37,056 nt of DNA from Porcincola intestinalis. GTDB lineage: Bacteria > Bacillota > Clostridia > Lachnospirales > Lachnospiraceae. Position 1 is the first letter of the stretch; the number at the start of each line of letters is the position of its first letter. Shown here in pieces: positions 15,261 to 23,634 of the stretch. Where the stretch lies: contig NZ_VULZ01000020.1 of assembly GCF_009696445.1 (NCBI RefSeq), positions 1-37,056 of the forward strand, written 5' to 3'. The notes below the pieces were generated by a model. It saw only the letters and a list, made by a program, of their open reading frames with translations, was not told the origin of the DNA and did not search any database. Position numbers and translations under genes: made by a program.

Positions 15261-16700
15261 CTACTGAAATATTTCCATTCTGTCAATCGTTGCCTCTCCC
15301 TGGACCAGGAATATACCGGCCATCTTTCCTTTGTGATCATATGTCCTGGTGGACATCACGACCTGGTCGTTCACATATACGACGCAGATGCTTCCTTCTC
15401 TTAGAACTGTCACCCTGAAATTTTTGCCTTCTGGAAGAGGCCGGAGCGTTTCAATCTGACATGGGATGTCTCCTTTAATTTGCCATTGCTCCTTTCCTTT
15501 CTCAGACCGGGGCCACAGATCCATTGTCATACTGTTTGTCTTTCTGTCCATCTTCAGAAAATACCCTGTTTCCAAATCTTTCGGTACATGAAGAGCTATC
15601 CCAAACTGAGCTGCCTTTTCGATTGTAAAATCCAGTTCCATACGAAAACGGTCTTTCGGTACCGGAACCAGCAACGCTCCAAGCATTTGGGAACACAGTT
15701 TTCTAGTCTCGGGACAATAGTCCGCTTTCCATGTGATAGGATTCATTCCCTCCGATTTCTTCCCATAATATTTTCTGAGTGCTTCAATCGGCCTCACAGA
15801 AAGTTCTCCGTTCTCCGGATTCTGAACCAACTCATGGGCTACCATCGTTCCTGCCCATTCCCAAGCTCCGAAATCCCGATCATCTTCCTTGCTAGCAATC
15901 CAGCCAAAAGCAAATCTCCGTTTTCCATCTCCTGCTGTCTTAATTGCATAATCAGCCCTGCAATCAAAGGTATCGTTCTCCGGAATAATCCAGGGTCCGT
16001 TCACACTTTTTGCAATCCGGTAATGTGTCTTAAACTCATCACTGAAGGTGGAGAACACTAGATACCACCAATCTCCCCATCGGAAAATTTCCGGACATTC
16101 CATTGTGATATACATATCTGGTGCAAAGAACGGCTCCGAATATGTCCAATTATACAAATCAGAAGACTTCGCAAGAGCCAGACAGCCTCCCCGCAGAGCA
16201 CCGCTCCCACACTTTCTGGCCGCGAGAACCATCCAGTAGCATTGATCTTCTTCATTGAAGAAAACGAAAGGATCTCTCCAATCAAAATGTTCATATCTTA
16301 CACCGTCAGCCTGAAAGAGAAACTTCGGTACAGTCTCCAAATGGTAAAGATCCCTCCCGGTCGCCTGCATGACACTCTGGATTGCCTTCCCGTCTGTCTT
16401 GAACGCTTCGTTGAAAGCCGTATAGAACACATGGTAGATCCCGTCTTTGTCCTTAATCACAGAACCTGTATATGCATTCAGATTGGGGTCTTTTTCACTG
16501 CCCCTTTTAATTGCCTCGCCATGGTACTCAAGATTTGTAAAATCCTTTGTCGTTACCAGATGCCAAGTAGTATGAGCTGCATATACACCCTTTTGAAGGC
16601 GTGGATCATGCAAATAAAAAGCATAATAAGTTCCATTCTCGTAGTACGGAATCAGATCACCTACCCACGCATTCTCAGGCTGAAAGAATAATTGCTTCAT
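15261..16700 (-). CDS. GH32 beta-fructofuranosidase-like enzyme, divergent type, module A
   Basis: AAGGAG nine bases before ATG 16700 sets the start (MKQLFFQPENAWVGDLIPYY), giving 479 residues; a longer frame to 16742 has no binding site. The catalytic triad of GH32 is present in altered surroundings: the usual WMNDPNG is replaced by AWVGDLIPYY (Asp 15 nucleophile), the RDP motif is HFDWRDPFVF (Asp 143), and the acid/base is MECPEIF (Glu 201). The C-terminal beta-sandwich runs from about residue 330, ending in VVYVNDQVVMSTRTYDHKGK. There is no signal peptide, so it is cytoplasmic. This WVGD subgroup of GH32 is less studied; beta-fructoside hydrolysis is likely but the exact bond is unknown. 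It is the first gene of module A and is transcribed away from its LacI gene. Confidence 0.85.
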   Translation of the reverse strand: MKQLFFQPENAWVGDLIPYYENGTYYAFYLHDPRLQKGVYAAHTTWHLVTTKDFTNLEYHGEAIKRGSEKDPNLNAYTGSVIKDKDGIYHVFYTAFNEAFKTDGKAIQSVMQATGRDLYHLETVPKFLFQADGVRYEHFDWRDPFVFFNEEDQCYWMVLAARKCGSGALRGGCLALAKSSDLYNWTYSEPFFAPDMYITMECPEIFRWGDWWYLVFSTFSDEFKTHYRIAKSVNGPWIIPENDTFDCRADYAIKTAGDGKRRFAFGWIASKEDDRDFGAWEWAGTMVAHELVQNPENGELSVRPIEALRKYYGKKSEGMNPITWKADYCPETRKLCSQMLGALLVPVPKDRFRMELDFTIEKAAQFGIALHVPKDLETGYFLKMDRKTNSMTMDLWPRSEKGKEQWQIKGDIPCQIETLRPLPEGKNFRVTVLREGSICVVYVNDQVVMSTRTYDHKGKMAGIFLVQGEATIDRMEIFQ

Positions 16701-17115
16701 GGCATTGTGCTCCTTATTTGTATGATGCAAATAATACTGCATTGCACATTTTTATATGGCGTTTGCATCATCTTGTGCTTACATAATAAGGGATTTCCGG
16801 CTGCGTTTCAATATATTAATTGGCATATTATCTATTTTCAGCGTATATTACAATGATAAATTTGTTAAATTACATAATATTGACAAAAAAGCGTGCATTC
16901 TTGAAGCCTCAGGTCATAAAATGCACATTTTCCAATTTCATGCATGCATATTTAGCATATGCTATATAAATTTTCTCGCAGCATTTTACCCTATATTCAT
17001 GATTGTATATCGACAATCCTCGAAAATACCGTTATTATTTGAACTGTGCATTTCGCTGAAATATGCACGCTTTGCACAGTAACCATGATTATTGATGTCA
17101 TATGAGGTTTTCAAT
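16701..17115. promoter_or_regulatory. Divergent control region between GH32-A and LacI-A
   Basis: A 415-base AT-rich intergenic region. Symmetric elements: ATGATGCAAA (16722-16731) with TTTGCATCAT (16762-16771), flanking the likely GH32 promoter; ACTGTGCA (17043-17050) with TGCACAGT (17073-17080), 36 bases before the LacI start; and TGCACATTTT twice (16743-16752 and 16922-16931). TGCA-containing half-sites recur and may be LacI operators. A TTGACA (16880-16885) lacks a good -10. Promoters cannot be placed with certainty. Confidence 0.45.
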
Positions 17116-18150
17116 ATGAAGTGCACTATTATAGATATCGCGCATGCTCTTAATCTCAACCGAAATACTGTTTCCAAGGCCTTGCGCAATGACCCCGGCG
17201 TATCAGAAAAAACAAGAAATGCAGTGATAGCAAAAGCTAAGGAAATGGACTATCAAATGGTCATTTCCCAAAATGAAGACCCGGGGCTTTCCAAAAGTAC
17301 AGACTCCGTCCTCTTTCTGACCAGAGCTTCTATGAATTATTCTGGATTCTGGATGACTGTTATGAAAGGTATTGAAGAAGTTCTGAAGTTGAACAATTAC
17401 ACTCTTTCTCTGGCAATGATGGACGATGAGGACATTCGCACGCTTCATTTTCCCCCGGTTGTCCATAATCCATCCGTAAAAGGAATTATCTTAGTCGAAC
17501 TCTGCGACCTCTCCATCTGCAATGCTGCGCTTGATCTCGGACTTCCTTGTGTATCGATTGATATGCCGAAAGACTATGAAAGCCTACTTAACAGAATGGA
17601 TATCGTAACCATGGAGAACAAATTCTATATCCATCAGTATGTCGACATGCTTGTTTCAAAAGGGTACCGTTCCTTCGCCTTTGCCGGAGATATCTTTACC
17701 TACAATGTTGGAAGAGGCTTCAAAGAACGGTATGATGCCCTGGTTGAAGAATTGGCTGTCCACCAACTTCTGCTGAACGAAAAAGCGTCTATTCTTCGCT
17801 CTACAGATAAGGAGTTGATGAATTCCAGCACCATCATATCCTTTCTTAAAGAGCTGGATGAACTGCCAGAAGTTTATTTCTGTGGGAATGATTGGACAGC
17901 CATGCAAGTGATGAATGCCGTTCAGTTTCTTGGATACAGAGTTCCGGAAGACATCTCGATTATTGGCTTTGACAACGTTATCGAGTCATCCACCTCTCTT
18001 CCAGCATTGACGACCGTCAATACCCCAAAAGAAGATCTAGGCCGTGCTGCCGCCAGATGCATTTTGAATCGAATCAAAGCCCCTGATACCCCTCATGTTT
18101 TTTTCCAATACATGACAAATGCCGTCATTCGAAACAGTACCAACTTTTGA
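17116..18150 (+). CDS. LacI-family regulator of module A
   Basis: ATG 17116 with GAGG eight bases upstream gives 344 residues; the frame opens at 17092 but without a binding site. Residues 1-50 form a LacI helix-turn-helix (MKCTIIDIAHALNLNRNTVS KALRNDPG), with the hinge helix after it. The rest is a periplasmic-binding-type effector domain (SVLFLTRASMNYSGFWMTVM, RVPEDISIIGFDNVIESSTS). The DNA-reading helix (NRNTVSKALR) differs strongly from the module B regulator (GAGTVSRFLN), so the two should not share operators. Divergent from the GH32-A gene, it most likely represses module A until a sugar binds. The effector is unknown. Confidence 0.88.
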   Translation: MKCTIIDIAHALNLNRNTVSKALRNDPGVSEKTRNAVIAKAKEMDYQMVISQNEDPGLSKSTDSVLFLTRASMNYSGFWMTVMKGIEEVLKLNNYTLSLAMMDDEDIRTLHFPPVVHNPSVKGIILVELCDLSICNAALDLGLPCVSIDMPKDYESLLNRMDIVTMENKFYIHQYVDMLVSKGYRSFAFAGDIFTYNVGRGFKERYDALVEELAVHQLLLNEKASILRSTDKELMNSSTIISFLKELDELPEVYFCGNDWTAMQVMNAVQFLGYRVPEDISIIGFDNVIESSTSLPALTTVNTPKEDLGRAAARCILNRIKAPDTPHVFFQYMTNAVIRNSTNF

Positions 18151-18304
18151 TTGCTTTGGAAAAATAAGCATTATTGAACGCATGACAATGTTTTTCTTCT
18201 CGTTTAGAAGCTTCGAATTGTACCCTCGGCTCCGTCGCCAGCGCTATCGTCTTCGAGTTACCAGAGGAATGTCATCGCTGCAAGGTATTAGCGGAATAGA
18301 CATG

Positions 18305-18335
18305 GACGGAGCAGCCAAAATCTGACTGCTCCGTC
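18305..18335. terminator. Hairpin between convergent genes
   Basis: GACGGAGCAG (18305-18314) and CTGCTCCGTC (18326-18335) form a perfect ten-base stem with an 11-base loop, followed on the plus strand by an AT-rich TATATTATTTG. A second short stem TTGCCGT/ACGGCAA follows at 18345-18362. It lies between the ends of LacI-A (plus) and the VOC gene (minus) and can serve both. Confidence 0.55.
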
Positions 18336-18380
18336 TATATTATTTGCCGTTCTGACGGCAACAAGTTCAAAGTTTATTTT

Positions 18381-18761
18381 TCAAATAAGGCGTGCAAATT
18401 CCACTTTCTCATGATTTGGTCCATAGATTGTAAAGTAGCTTGATCCATTATCATATGCATCATTGCTGCAAACCATTCCCTCTATAGCATCGTATCCAAG
18501 AGATGTGACATACCGATATGCTTCTTCAATGTCGGTCACATGAAGAGCTATATGATCGATTCCGCCATCATATCCTGTAGTATTGCTACTCTGATAAACC
18601 TCAAGGACGCAGTCACCATTTTTAAGAAATATTAGATGTCTGTTTTCTGAAGCCCAGTCTGTATGGAATCCAAACTGTTCATAAAAACGGCATGTCTTTT
18701 CAATATTCGATGTTGGAATTCCGATATGCTGAAGTCCGGTTATCAGTTCTTCAGGTCTCAT
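18381..18761 (-). CDS. VOC-family (glyoxalase-like) metalloprotein
   Basis: GGAGG eight bases before ATG 18761 sets the start (MRPEELITGLQHIGIPTSNI), giving 126 residues; the frame is open further upstream without a binding site. Two beta-alpha-beta-beta-beta repeats typical of the vicinal oxygen chelate fold. The four metal ligands are present: His 12 (LQHIG), Glu 54 (VLEVY), His 70 (IDHIALHV) and Glu 121 (KVEFARLI). Members include lactoylglutathione lyases, epimerases and dioxygenases; this sequence does not decide between them. It is the last gene of module B, 139 bases after the AroE-like gene, which suggests an isomerase or lyase step on a keto-sugar or dicarbonyl. Confidence 0.8.
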   Translation of the reverse strand: MRPEELITGLQHIGIPTSNIEKTCRFYEQFGFHTDWASENRHLIFLKNGDCVLEVYQSSNTTGYDGGIDHIALHVTDIEEAYRYVTSLGYDAIEGMVCSNDAYDNGSSYFTIYGPNHEKVEFARLI

Positions 18762-18899
18762 AAAATACCTCCGTTTGATATAAGTCCTGCCTGGAAACTC
18801 CGTTCCTATTTCCATCTTATGGCTATATTGACCGCAGTCAGAATGATTGCCAGTCTACAGCAATGATAGGAATCTTTCGGATCCCTATTTTACTTGCCC

Positions 18900-19751
18900 T
18901 CAAGCTGTTTCTTCGGCCAGCACTTTTTTCATCAGCTCAAGAGGAGCCTTCTTTCCTGTCCAAAGTGTGAAGTTCAGAGCAGCCTGACTAGCGAGCATAC
19001 CAAGTCCATTCACGGTCTTTGCACCCTGCGCTCTAGCGGCTTTCAAAAATTCCGTGTCTGCAGGGCTGAACACAACGTCACAGACCACCATGGAAGATGT
19101 GACTGTTCTGTAATCAATGTCCGGTCTGTCTTTGATGTTCGGAGAAAAGCCGATTGATGTCGCATTGATAAGAATCTGGGTTTCCTGTGGAATTGGAAGA
19201 TTTTTATCCCAGGGTATATACTCAGACAGAACGCCTGCCTTAGTGATCAGGATTTGTACAAGTTCCTTTCCTCGTTCCGGATTGCGGTTGACAATGCAGA
19301 GCTTTTTTGCATGGTTCAGCGCGCACTCCACAGCGATTGCCCTGGCTGCGCCACCAGCTCCCAGGATTGTAATGGTCTTTCCCTCTATACTCTCACCACT
19401 GTCTTCCAGTGCCCGCACAAAACCTTTTCCATCTGTATTCTCTCCAAAGAGTTTTCCATCACGGTTCACCACTGTATTGACTGCTCCGATAATGCCAGCC
19501 GCCTCAGACAGTTCATCCAGAAGCGGAACAACTGTTACCTTATGCGGCATCGTAAGATTTATTCCTTTCATGCCAAATGCTTTCACGCTATCCATGGCAA
19601 TCGAAAGGTCTTCTGGTTTGACCTCAATTGTCAGGTAACGATAATTCAGCCCCTCCTCTTTATACGCTGCTTCCTCCACCACGCCGGTAGGATTGTCATC
19701 TACCGGAATTCCGAACACACCTGTGAGCTCTGCTCTGTAACATTTCTTCAT
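18900..19751 (-). CDS. Shikimate dehydrogenase-family NADP oxidoreductase, atypical substrate site
   Basis: 283 residues, the length of AroE. Cofactor and catalytic motifs are intact: GINLTMPHK with the catalytic Lys 71, GENTDGKGF with Asp 107, the Rossmann loop ILGAGGAARAIA (129-140), NRNPER (155-160), which favours NADP, NATSIGFSP, and NGLGMLASQA. The N-terminal substrate motif differs: where AroE has G-x-P-(I/V)-x-x-S-x-S-P, this protein has GIPVDDNPTGVVEEAAY, so both Ser that hold the shikimate carboxylate are missing. It sits in a sugar operon between GH32-B and a VOC gene, not with aromatic genes. I infer a related hydroxyl oxidation or keto reduction on another small polyol. The weak AAAGG before ATG 19751 is the likely ribosome site. 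Confidence 0.8.
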   Translation of the reverse strand: MKKCYRAELTGVFGIPVDDNPTGVVEEAAYKEEGLNYRYLTIEVKPEDLSIAMDSVKAFGMKGINLTMPHKVTVVPLLDELSEAAGIIGAVNTVVNRDGKLFGENTDGKGFVRALEDSGESIEGKTITILGAGGAARAIAVECALNHAKKLCIVNRNPERGKELVQILITKAGVLSEYIPWDKNLPIPQETQILINATSIGFSPNIKDRPDIDYRTVTSSMVVCDVVFSPADTEFLKAARAQGAKTVNGLGMLASQAALNFTLWTGKKAPLELMKKVLAEETA

Positions 19752-19839
19752 AGATTCGAACCTTTCAATAACTCAAGAATAGTGATATAAATAGGCACTC
19801 CTGCATCGCAATCTGTCGCAATAAAAGAGGACATTATTG

Positions 19840-21324
19840 CTACATAACTTTCTTCAATCCGTAAGTTTCCATACCTGTTACTTCGACCTGACCGCCGACG
19901 GCTTCAATATAGTTCCGGTCCTGACTATTTGGCGCATATACGTTCATAGAATGGCTAATCCCATACTGATCAGCAAATACCTCGACTGAACTCTGGTCTG
20001 CAAACACATGGATATCCAGGCTGTCCTTCCCTTTCAGGAAAAGGGTGCTCCTTGACCTGCCTTTGCTCCATCCGTCCGCATTGTTTTTATCAACCGACAT
20101 TTCAGCCTTGTTTAAATCAAATGTGCATACTGTCGCCCTTCCTTCTCCACAGCGGAGGCAAAGCTTGATCTGTTCAGCGGTTGTCTTTTTCAAGTCGACT
20201 GCCATATTCCATTCGTACGCAACCCCATCGCCTGCTTCGATTTCAGTCATCTCCCCATCATGCACAGTCATCTCGCCATAATTCCTCGGGGTCTCGCGAA
20301 GAGCGTTCAATTCCTTCACCGGAATAAACTGAAGTGTCCCGTCCGCCATCAAACGTGCCTCACGCGGAATGTTGAAGTGTCCGCACCATCCCTCTTTATA
20401 GGTCGGTCCCCAGTCTTTCCAGATCGGCATCCAATCCCAGCAGTTCGCCCATGCAACCAGGATTCTCCTTCCGTCAGGGGCAAGGAAAGATTGTGGAGCA
20501 TAATATTCAAACCCCCAGTCTATCGCGCCGGAACCATGCCAATCGAACTTCCCTGTCTCATAATCAAAGTCGCCTGTCAGATATACGCTTGTCCTCTCTC
20601 CACCTCCCATCGGTGAAAACAAGAGGACATACTTATCACCAAGTTTAAAGAAATCTGGGCACTCCCACATGTAGCCCCATTCTCCCCGGCTCTCAGCGAG
20701 AACATTCACAAAATCCCAATGAAACATGTCCTTTGTCCGGTACAGTCTTGCCTGGCCCTTTCCCTCACAGCTTGCGCCAACGACCATATATATATAATCC
20801 CCGTGCTTCCATACTTTCGGGTCACGGAAGAAAGGAGTTGGTACCCCTTCCGGTGCCCTCAGGACTGGATTTCCTTCATATTTGGTAAAGTGGATCCCAT
20901 CCTCGCTGTATGCGATATTCTGGGTCTGGTCAAAGCCCTTGCCTTCATTGGTGACCCCTGTAAACACCAGGAACAGTTTCCCATCGAACTCGATTGCGCT
21001 CCCTGAAAAACATCCGCCCCTCATGTGGTCATCATAGATCTCACTTGGGGCCAGGGCAAGCGGGAGATAAGTCCAGTGTACCAGATCCTCGCTGACTGCA
21101 TGCCCCCAGTGCATGTAATCCCAGAATCCATAATAAGGATTATATTGATAAAAATAATGATATTTCCCTTTATAGAAGATCAGGCCATTCGGATCATTGA
21201 TCCAGCCTGCCTGCGCCATGAAATGATATCTCTGTCGCATTGCCCCGTGCGACACGCTTTCCTTCGTTTCATCAATCCTTTTCTGCGCGCGTTCGATATT
21301 TCGATGCATCAGTTCCGCTGACAT
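19840..21324 (-). CDS. GH32 beta-fructofuranosidase, canonical type, module B
   Basis: GAGGAGGA before ATG 21324 sets the start (MSAELMHRNIERAQKRIDET), giving 494 residues; an open frame to 21381 covers an intercistronic hairpin and is rejected. All GH32 motifs are canonical: HFMAQAGWINDPNGLIFY (Asp 44 nucleophile), CFSGSAIEFDGK, FFRDPKVWKHGDYIY (Asp 168) and WECPDFFKLGDKYVL (Glu 221 acid/base). The C-terminal beta-sandwich includes DIHVFADQSSVEVFADQYG. There is no signal peptide, so it acts in the cytoplasm on imported sucrose, inulobiose or similar short beta-fructosides and releases fructose. It lies between GH172-B and the AroE-like gene. The N-terminal ~25-residue helix before the propeller is a feature of bacterial intracellular forms. 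Confidence 0.92.
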   Translation of the reverse strand: MSAELMHRNIERAQKRIDETKESVSHGAMRQRYHFMAQAGWINDPNGLIFYKGKYHYFYQYNPYYGFWDYMHWGHAVSEDLVHWTYLPLALAPSEIYDDHMRGGCFSGSAIEFDGKLFLVFTGVTNEGKGFDQTQNIAYSEDGIHFTKYEGNPVLRAPEGVPTPFFRDPKVWKHGDYIYMVVGASCEGKGQARLYRTKDMFHWDFVNVLAESRGEWGYMWECPDFFKLGDKYVLLFSPMGGGERTSVYLTGDFDYETGKFDWHGSGAIDWGFEYYAPQSFLAPDGRRILVAWANCWDWMPIWKDWGPTYKEGWCGHFNIPREARLMADGTLQFIPVKELNALRETPRNYGEMTVHDGEMTEIEAGDGVAYEWNMAVDLKKTTAEQIKLCLRCGEGRATVCTFDLNKAEMSVDKNNADGWSKGRSRSTLFLKGKDSLDIHVFADQSSVEVFADQYGISHSMNVYAPNSQDRNYIEAVGGQVEVTGMETYGLKKVM

Positions 21325-21372
21325 ATCTGTTCCTCCTCGAGATGGCCCGGCATCAGCTACAGTATGAATCAC

Positions 21373-21398
21373 CCCAGACACACTGCTGTGTCCGGGGC
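21373..21398 (-). repeat. Intercistronic hairpin between GH172-B and GH32-B
   Basis: CCCC-A-GACACA pairs with TGTGTC-C-GGGG (one internal mismatch) around a 4-base loop. No T run follows on the minus strand, so it is probably an mRNA-stabilising or processing structure. Confidence 0.55.
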
Positions 21399-21425
21399 GG
21401 TTTCAAGATCTCAGTGACTCAGCTA

Positions 21426-22775
21426 TTATTCCTTATCGTATTCGTCACGAAGTTTCTTTGCGAATTCCGTATTGAGCTTTGATTCCCTTCTGCACTTTTC
21501 CTCCTTGATGCGGAACTGTTCCTCCCTTGCCGGCTTATATTCTTCCCATCTCTTATTGTAAGCTTCGATGGCCTTCTTCATTTCATCCGTCAGCTCAGGT
21601 TTTTCAAGATGCCTTTCCGGCCATATCGGGACATTGGGGAGACGCTGCTCAACAGGAAGGATCGTAAGCTTCTTTGCGGTCGGGAGCTTCTGGTACCAGT
21701 ATGCGGTAGAAGCCCAGTCATCAGAAAGCTGGTTTGCATGTCCATGTTCGATCGTAACCTTCAGGCTCTTCGAAAAATGAATCGGATCCGTGATATGAAA
21801 ACGATACGCGACATGGAACCCATCGGTATCCCCCTCATGGACGATCGTCCCAAAGAACGGATATGCGTTGCGCTGCATTCCCCATGCGTGATTGAAATAA
21901 TCCTCCGTCCCGGTACCGTTCAGGCTTGGGTATTCCTCTCCGTCGATAAAGATCATGTCATTTCCTTCACCCCACCAGCTTCCCTGGTAATGGCGTACGC
22001 TCAGGTTGCAGCCGACATAGTGCCCTTCACCTTCTGCATCAAGGACGACATAATTGTTCTCTCCTTTATAGTTGGTGACATTATTGACCTCGGGACTGTT
22101 GACGAGGAGCTCTGGCCCCCATCCCTTGCATGGATTCTGCCTGTTCCAGCAAGCGTGGAAATACGCAGTGTCCGGATCAAGGGGTTCCCTGTACATCTCA
22201 TAATCGATATTGAAGTAAAGAATGAATGGAAGTTCGTTCTCATTCACGATCTCAATCTTCGCCTTCTTATTAAACGGCATGGGGAAATAGCAGGACACTG
22301 AACACGGGGCCCCATAGCGGCCGGCCTCTTCCGGCTTCAGGGATACATTGAACGGAAGAGATGAGAAATTTCCGGGATATCCATTCCCGATGCAGAAGAA
22401 ATCGCCCAGCGGAGCAAGGACACTTGGTGTATCCTGGTCATCCCATGTGATCCGGATCAGGGCCTTCCTGTAATAAAAAGGATCATAATCATCAAAGATA
22501 ACGCCAAGAGCTGCGCCTATCTCCATGACCGGGGCTGCTGATGCATTCAGGACAGGATCCAGAATCGCAGGAGCCTTCACCCTCCTGCAGGAAGAGGTCA
22601 TCCAGATATGCGTGATACACCCTGGCCCCTCGACCTCACCCAGGGTGATGGTCTCATTCGCAGGGATTTCCCAATAATCCTGGTTCTTTCCCCTCTGGTC
22701 CCAGCTTGCAAGCCTTCCGTTCCTGGCATTCTTGACAGTTGTCAGGTTTTTAAATAATCCTTCTACTCTGCTCAT
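21426..22775 (-). CDS. GH172 (DUF2961) enzyme, likely difructose-dianhydride/fructofuranose-active, module B
   Basis: 449 residues, start 22775 behind GAGGTGG. DUF2961/GH172 landmarks in order: ARNGRLASWDQRGKNQDYWE (17-36), GCITHIWMTSSC (52-63), ITWDDQDTPSVLAPLGDFF (109-127), CYFPMPFNKKAKIEIVNEN (162-180), YFHACWNRQNP (205-215), SWWGEGNDMIFIDGE with Glu 270, and NGTGTEDYFNHAWG with Glu 291. Positions 270 and 291 are the same numbers I recall for the catalytic Glu pair of the Bifidobacterium difructose dianhydride I synthase/hydrolase, so length and geometry match that enzyme. No signal peptide, hence cytoplasmic. It follows the permease genes and precedes GH32-B, which would split the inulobiose that such an enzyme makes. 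The C-terminal ~40 residues are a charged helix not needed for the fold. Confidence 0.88.
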   Translation of the reverse strand: MSRVEGLFKNLTTVKNARNGRLASWDQRGKNQDYWEIPANETITLGEVEGPGCITHIWMTSSCRRVKAPAILDPVLNASAAPVMEIGAALGVIFDDYDPFYYRKALIRITWDDQDTPSVLAPLGDFFCIGNGYPGNFSSLPFNVSLKPEEAGRYGAPCSVSCYFPMPFNKKAKIEIVNENELPFILYFNIDYEMYREPLDPDTAYFHACWNRQNPCKGWGPELLVNSPEVNNVTNYKGENNYVVLDAEGEGHYVGCNLSVRHYQGSWWGEGNDMIFIDGEEYPSLNGTGTEDYFNHAWGMQRNAYPFFGTIVHEGDTDGFHVAYRFHITDPIHFSKSLKVTIEHGHANQLSDDWASTAYWYQKLPTAKKLTILPVEQRLPNVPIWPERHLEKPELTDEMKKAIEAYNKRWEEYKPAREEQFRIKEEKCRRESKLNTEFAKKLRDEYDKE

Positions 22776-22806
22776 TTGTCCACCTCATATAATGTATTGT
22801 TGAGAA

Positions 22807-23634
22807 TCATCCTTTTACTGCACCAGCCGTCATGCCCTCTACGATATTCTTTTGGAAAAGTCCATAGAAGATAAGCTCCGGAATGATGATCAACACAGAC
22901 ATGGCAATGATCCCGCCATAGTCAACTGTATATGTCCCTTTGAAGAACGAAGCCCCCATAGACAAGGTATAATCGGATGCATCGCGCAGCATGACCGATG
23001 CGTACGGGAATTCGTTCCATATGTACAGGACATTAAAGATAACTATCGTCGCGACGACCGACTTTGCCATTGGAAGAGTCACTTTCACGATCAGGTCCCA
23101 GATACTCGCCCCGTCCATGACAGCCGCCTCATCGATCTCATCTGGAAGGGCTTTCAGATATCCAGTAAGAAGAAGCGTATTGAAAGAAATCGAGCTCGCA
23201 ACATACGGCATGACCAGGCCCCATTTCCCCCTCAGGTCAAAGAATACATTGATTCTGTATACAGGAAAGAGAAGGATAAACGGGGAAATGGAAAGGCCGA
23301 GTATCAAATACCCATAGATCAACGACCTGAGTTTCTGGCTCCTGAACTCCATACGGGAGATCACAAAGGAGCTGAGAAACGTTATAGTCAACTCGATCAG
23401 GATTGAGATCACACATACCAGGATCGTATTCCCATACATCCTCGGAAAGTTAAGGGTCCTAAGCGCATTCTTATAGTTTGAGAAATCAAGTCCTTTCGGC
23501 AGCGAAAGCGGGGAAGCCACGATGTCCGCATTTGACTTGAACGAAAGCATCAGCATCCACAGGAACGGGAATACACACAGAAATGTGATCAGGATCATCA
23601 GTATATAGGAGAAAACCTTCCTTTTCTTATTCAT
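22807..23634 (-). CDS. Carbohydrate ABC transporter permease, MalG/UgpE type, module B
   Basis: 275 residues with six membrane segments. The EAA loop reads PDEIDEAAVMDGASIWDLIV KVTLPMAKS near residues 185-212; the C-terminus LFQKNIVEGMTAGAVKG is the usual CUT1 MalG ending. The start 23634 overlaps the stop of the MalF-type gene by four bases (ATGA) and has AAGGAG upstream. It is not a close copy of the module A permease (different loop and N-terminus), so the two importers probably diverged long ago or were acquired separately. Confidence 0.9.
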   Translation of the reverse strand: MNKKRKVFSYILMILITFLCVFPFLWMLMLSFKSNADIVASPLSLPKGLDFSNYKNALRTLNFPRMYGNTILVCVISILIELTITFLSSFVISRMEFRSQKLRSLIYGYLILGLSISPFILLFPVYRINVFFDLRGKWGLVMPYVASSISFNTLLLTGYLKALPDEIDEAAVMDGASIWDLIVKVTLPMAKSVVATIVIFNVLYIWNEFPYASVMLRDASDYTLSMGASFFKGTYTVDYGGIIAMSVLIIIPELIFYGLFQKNIVEGMTAGAVKG

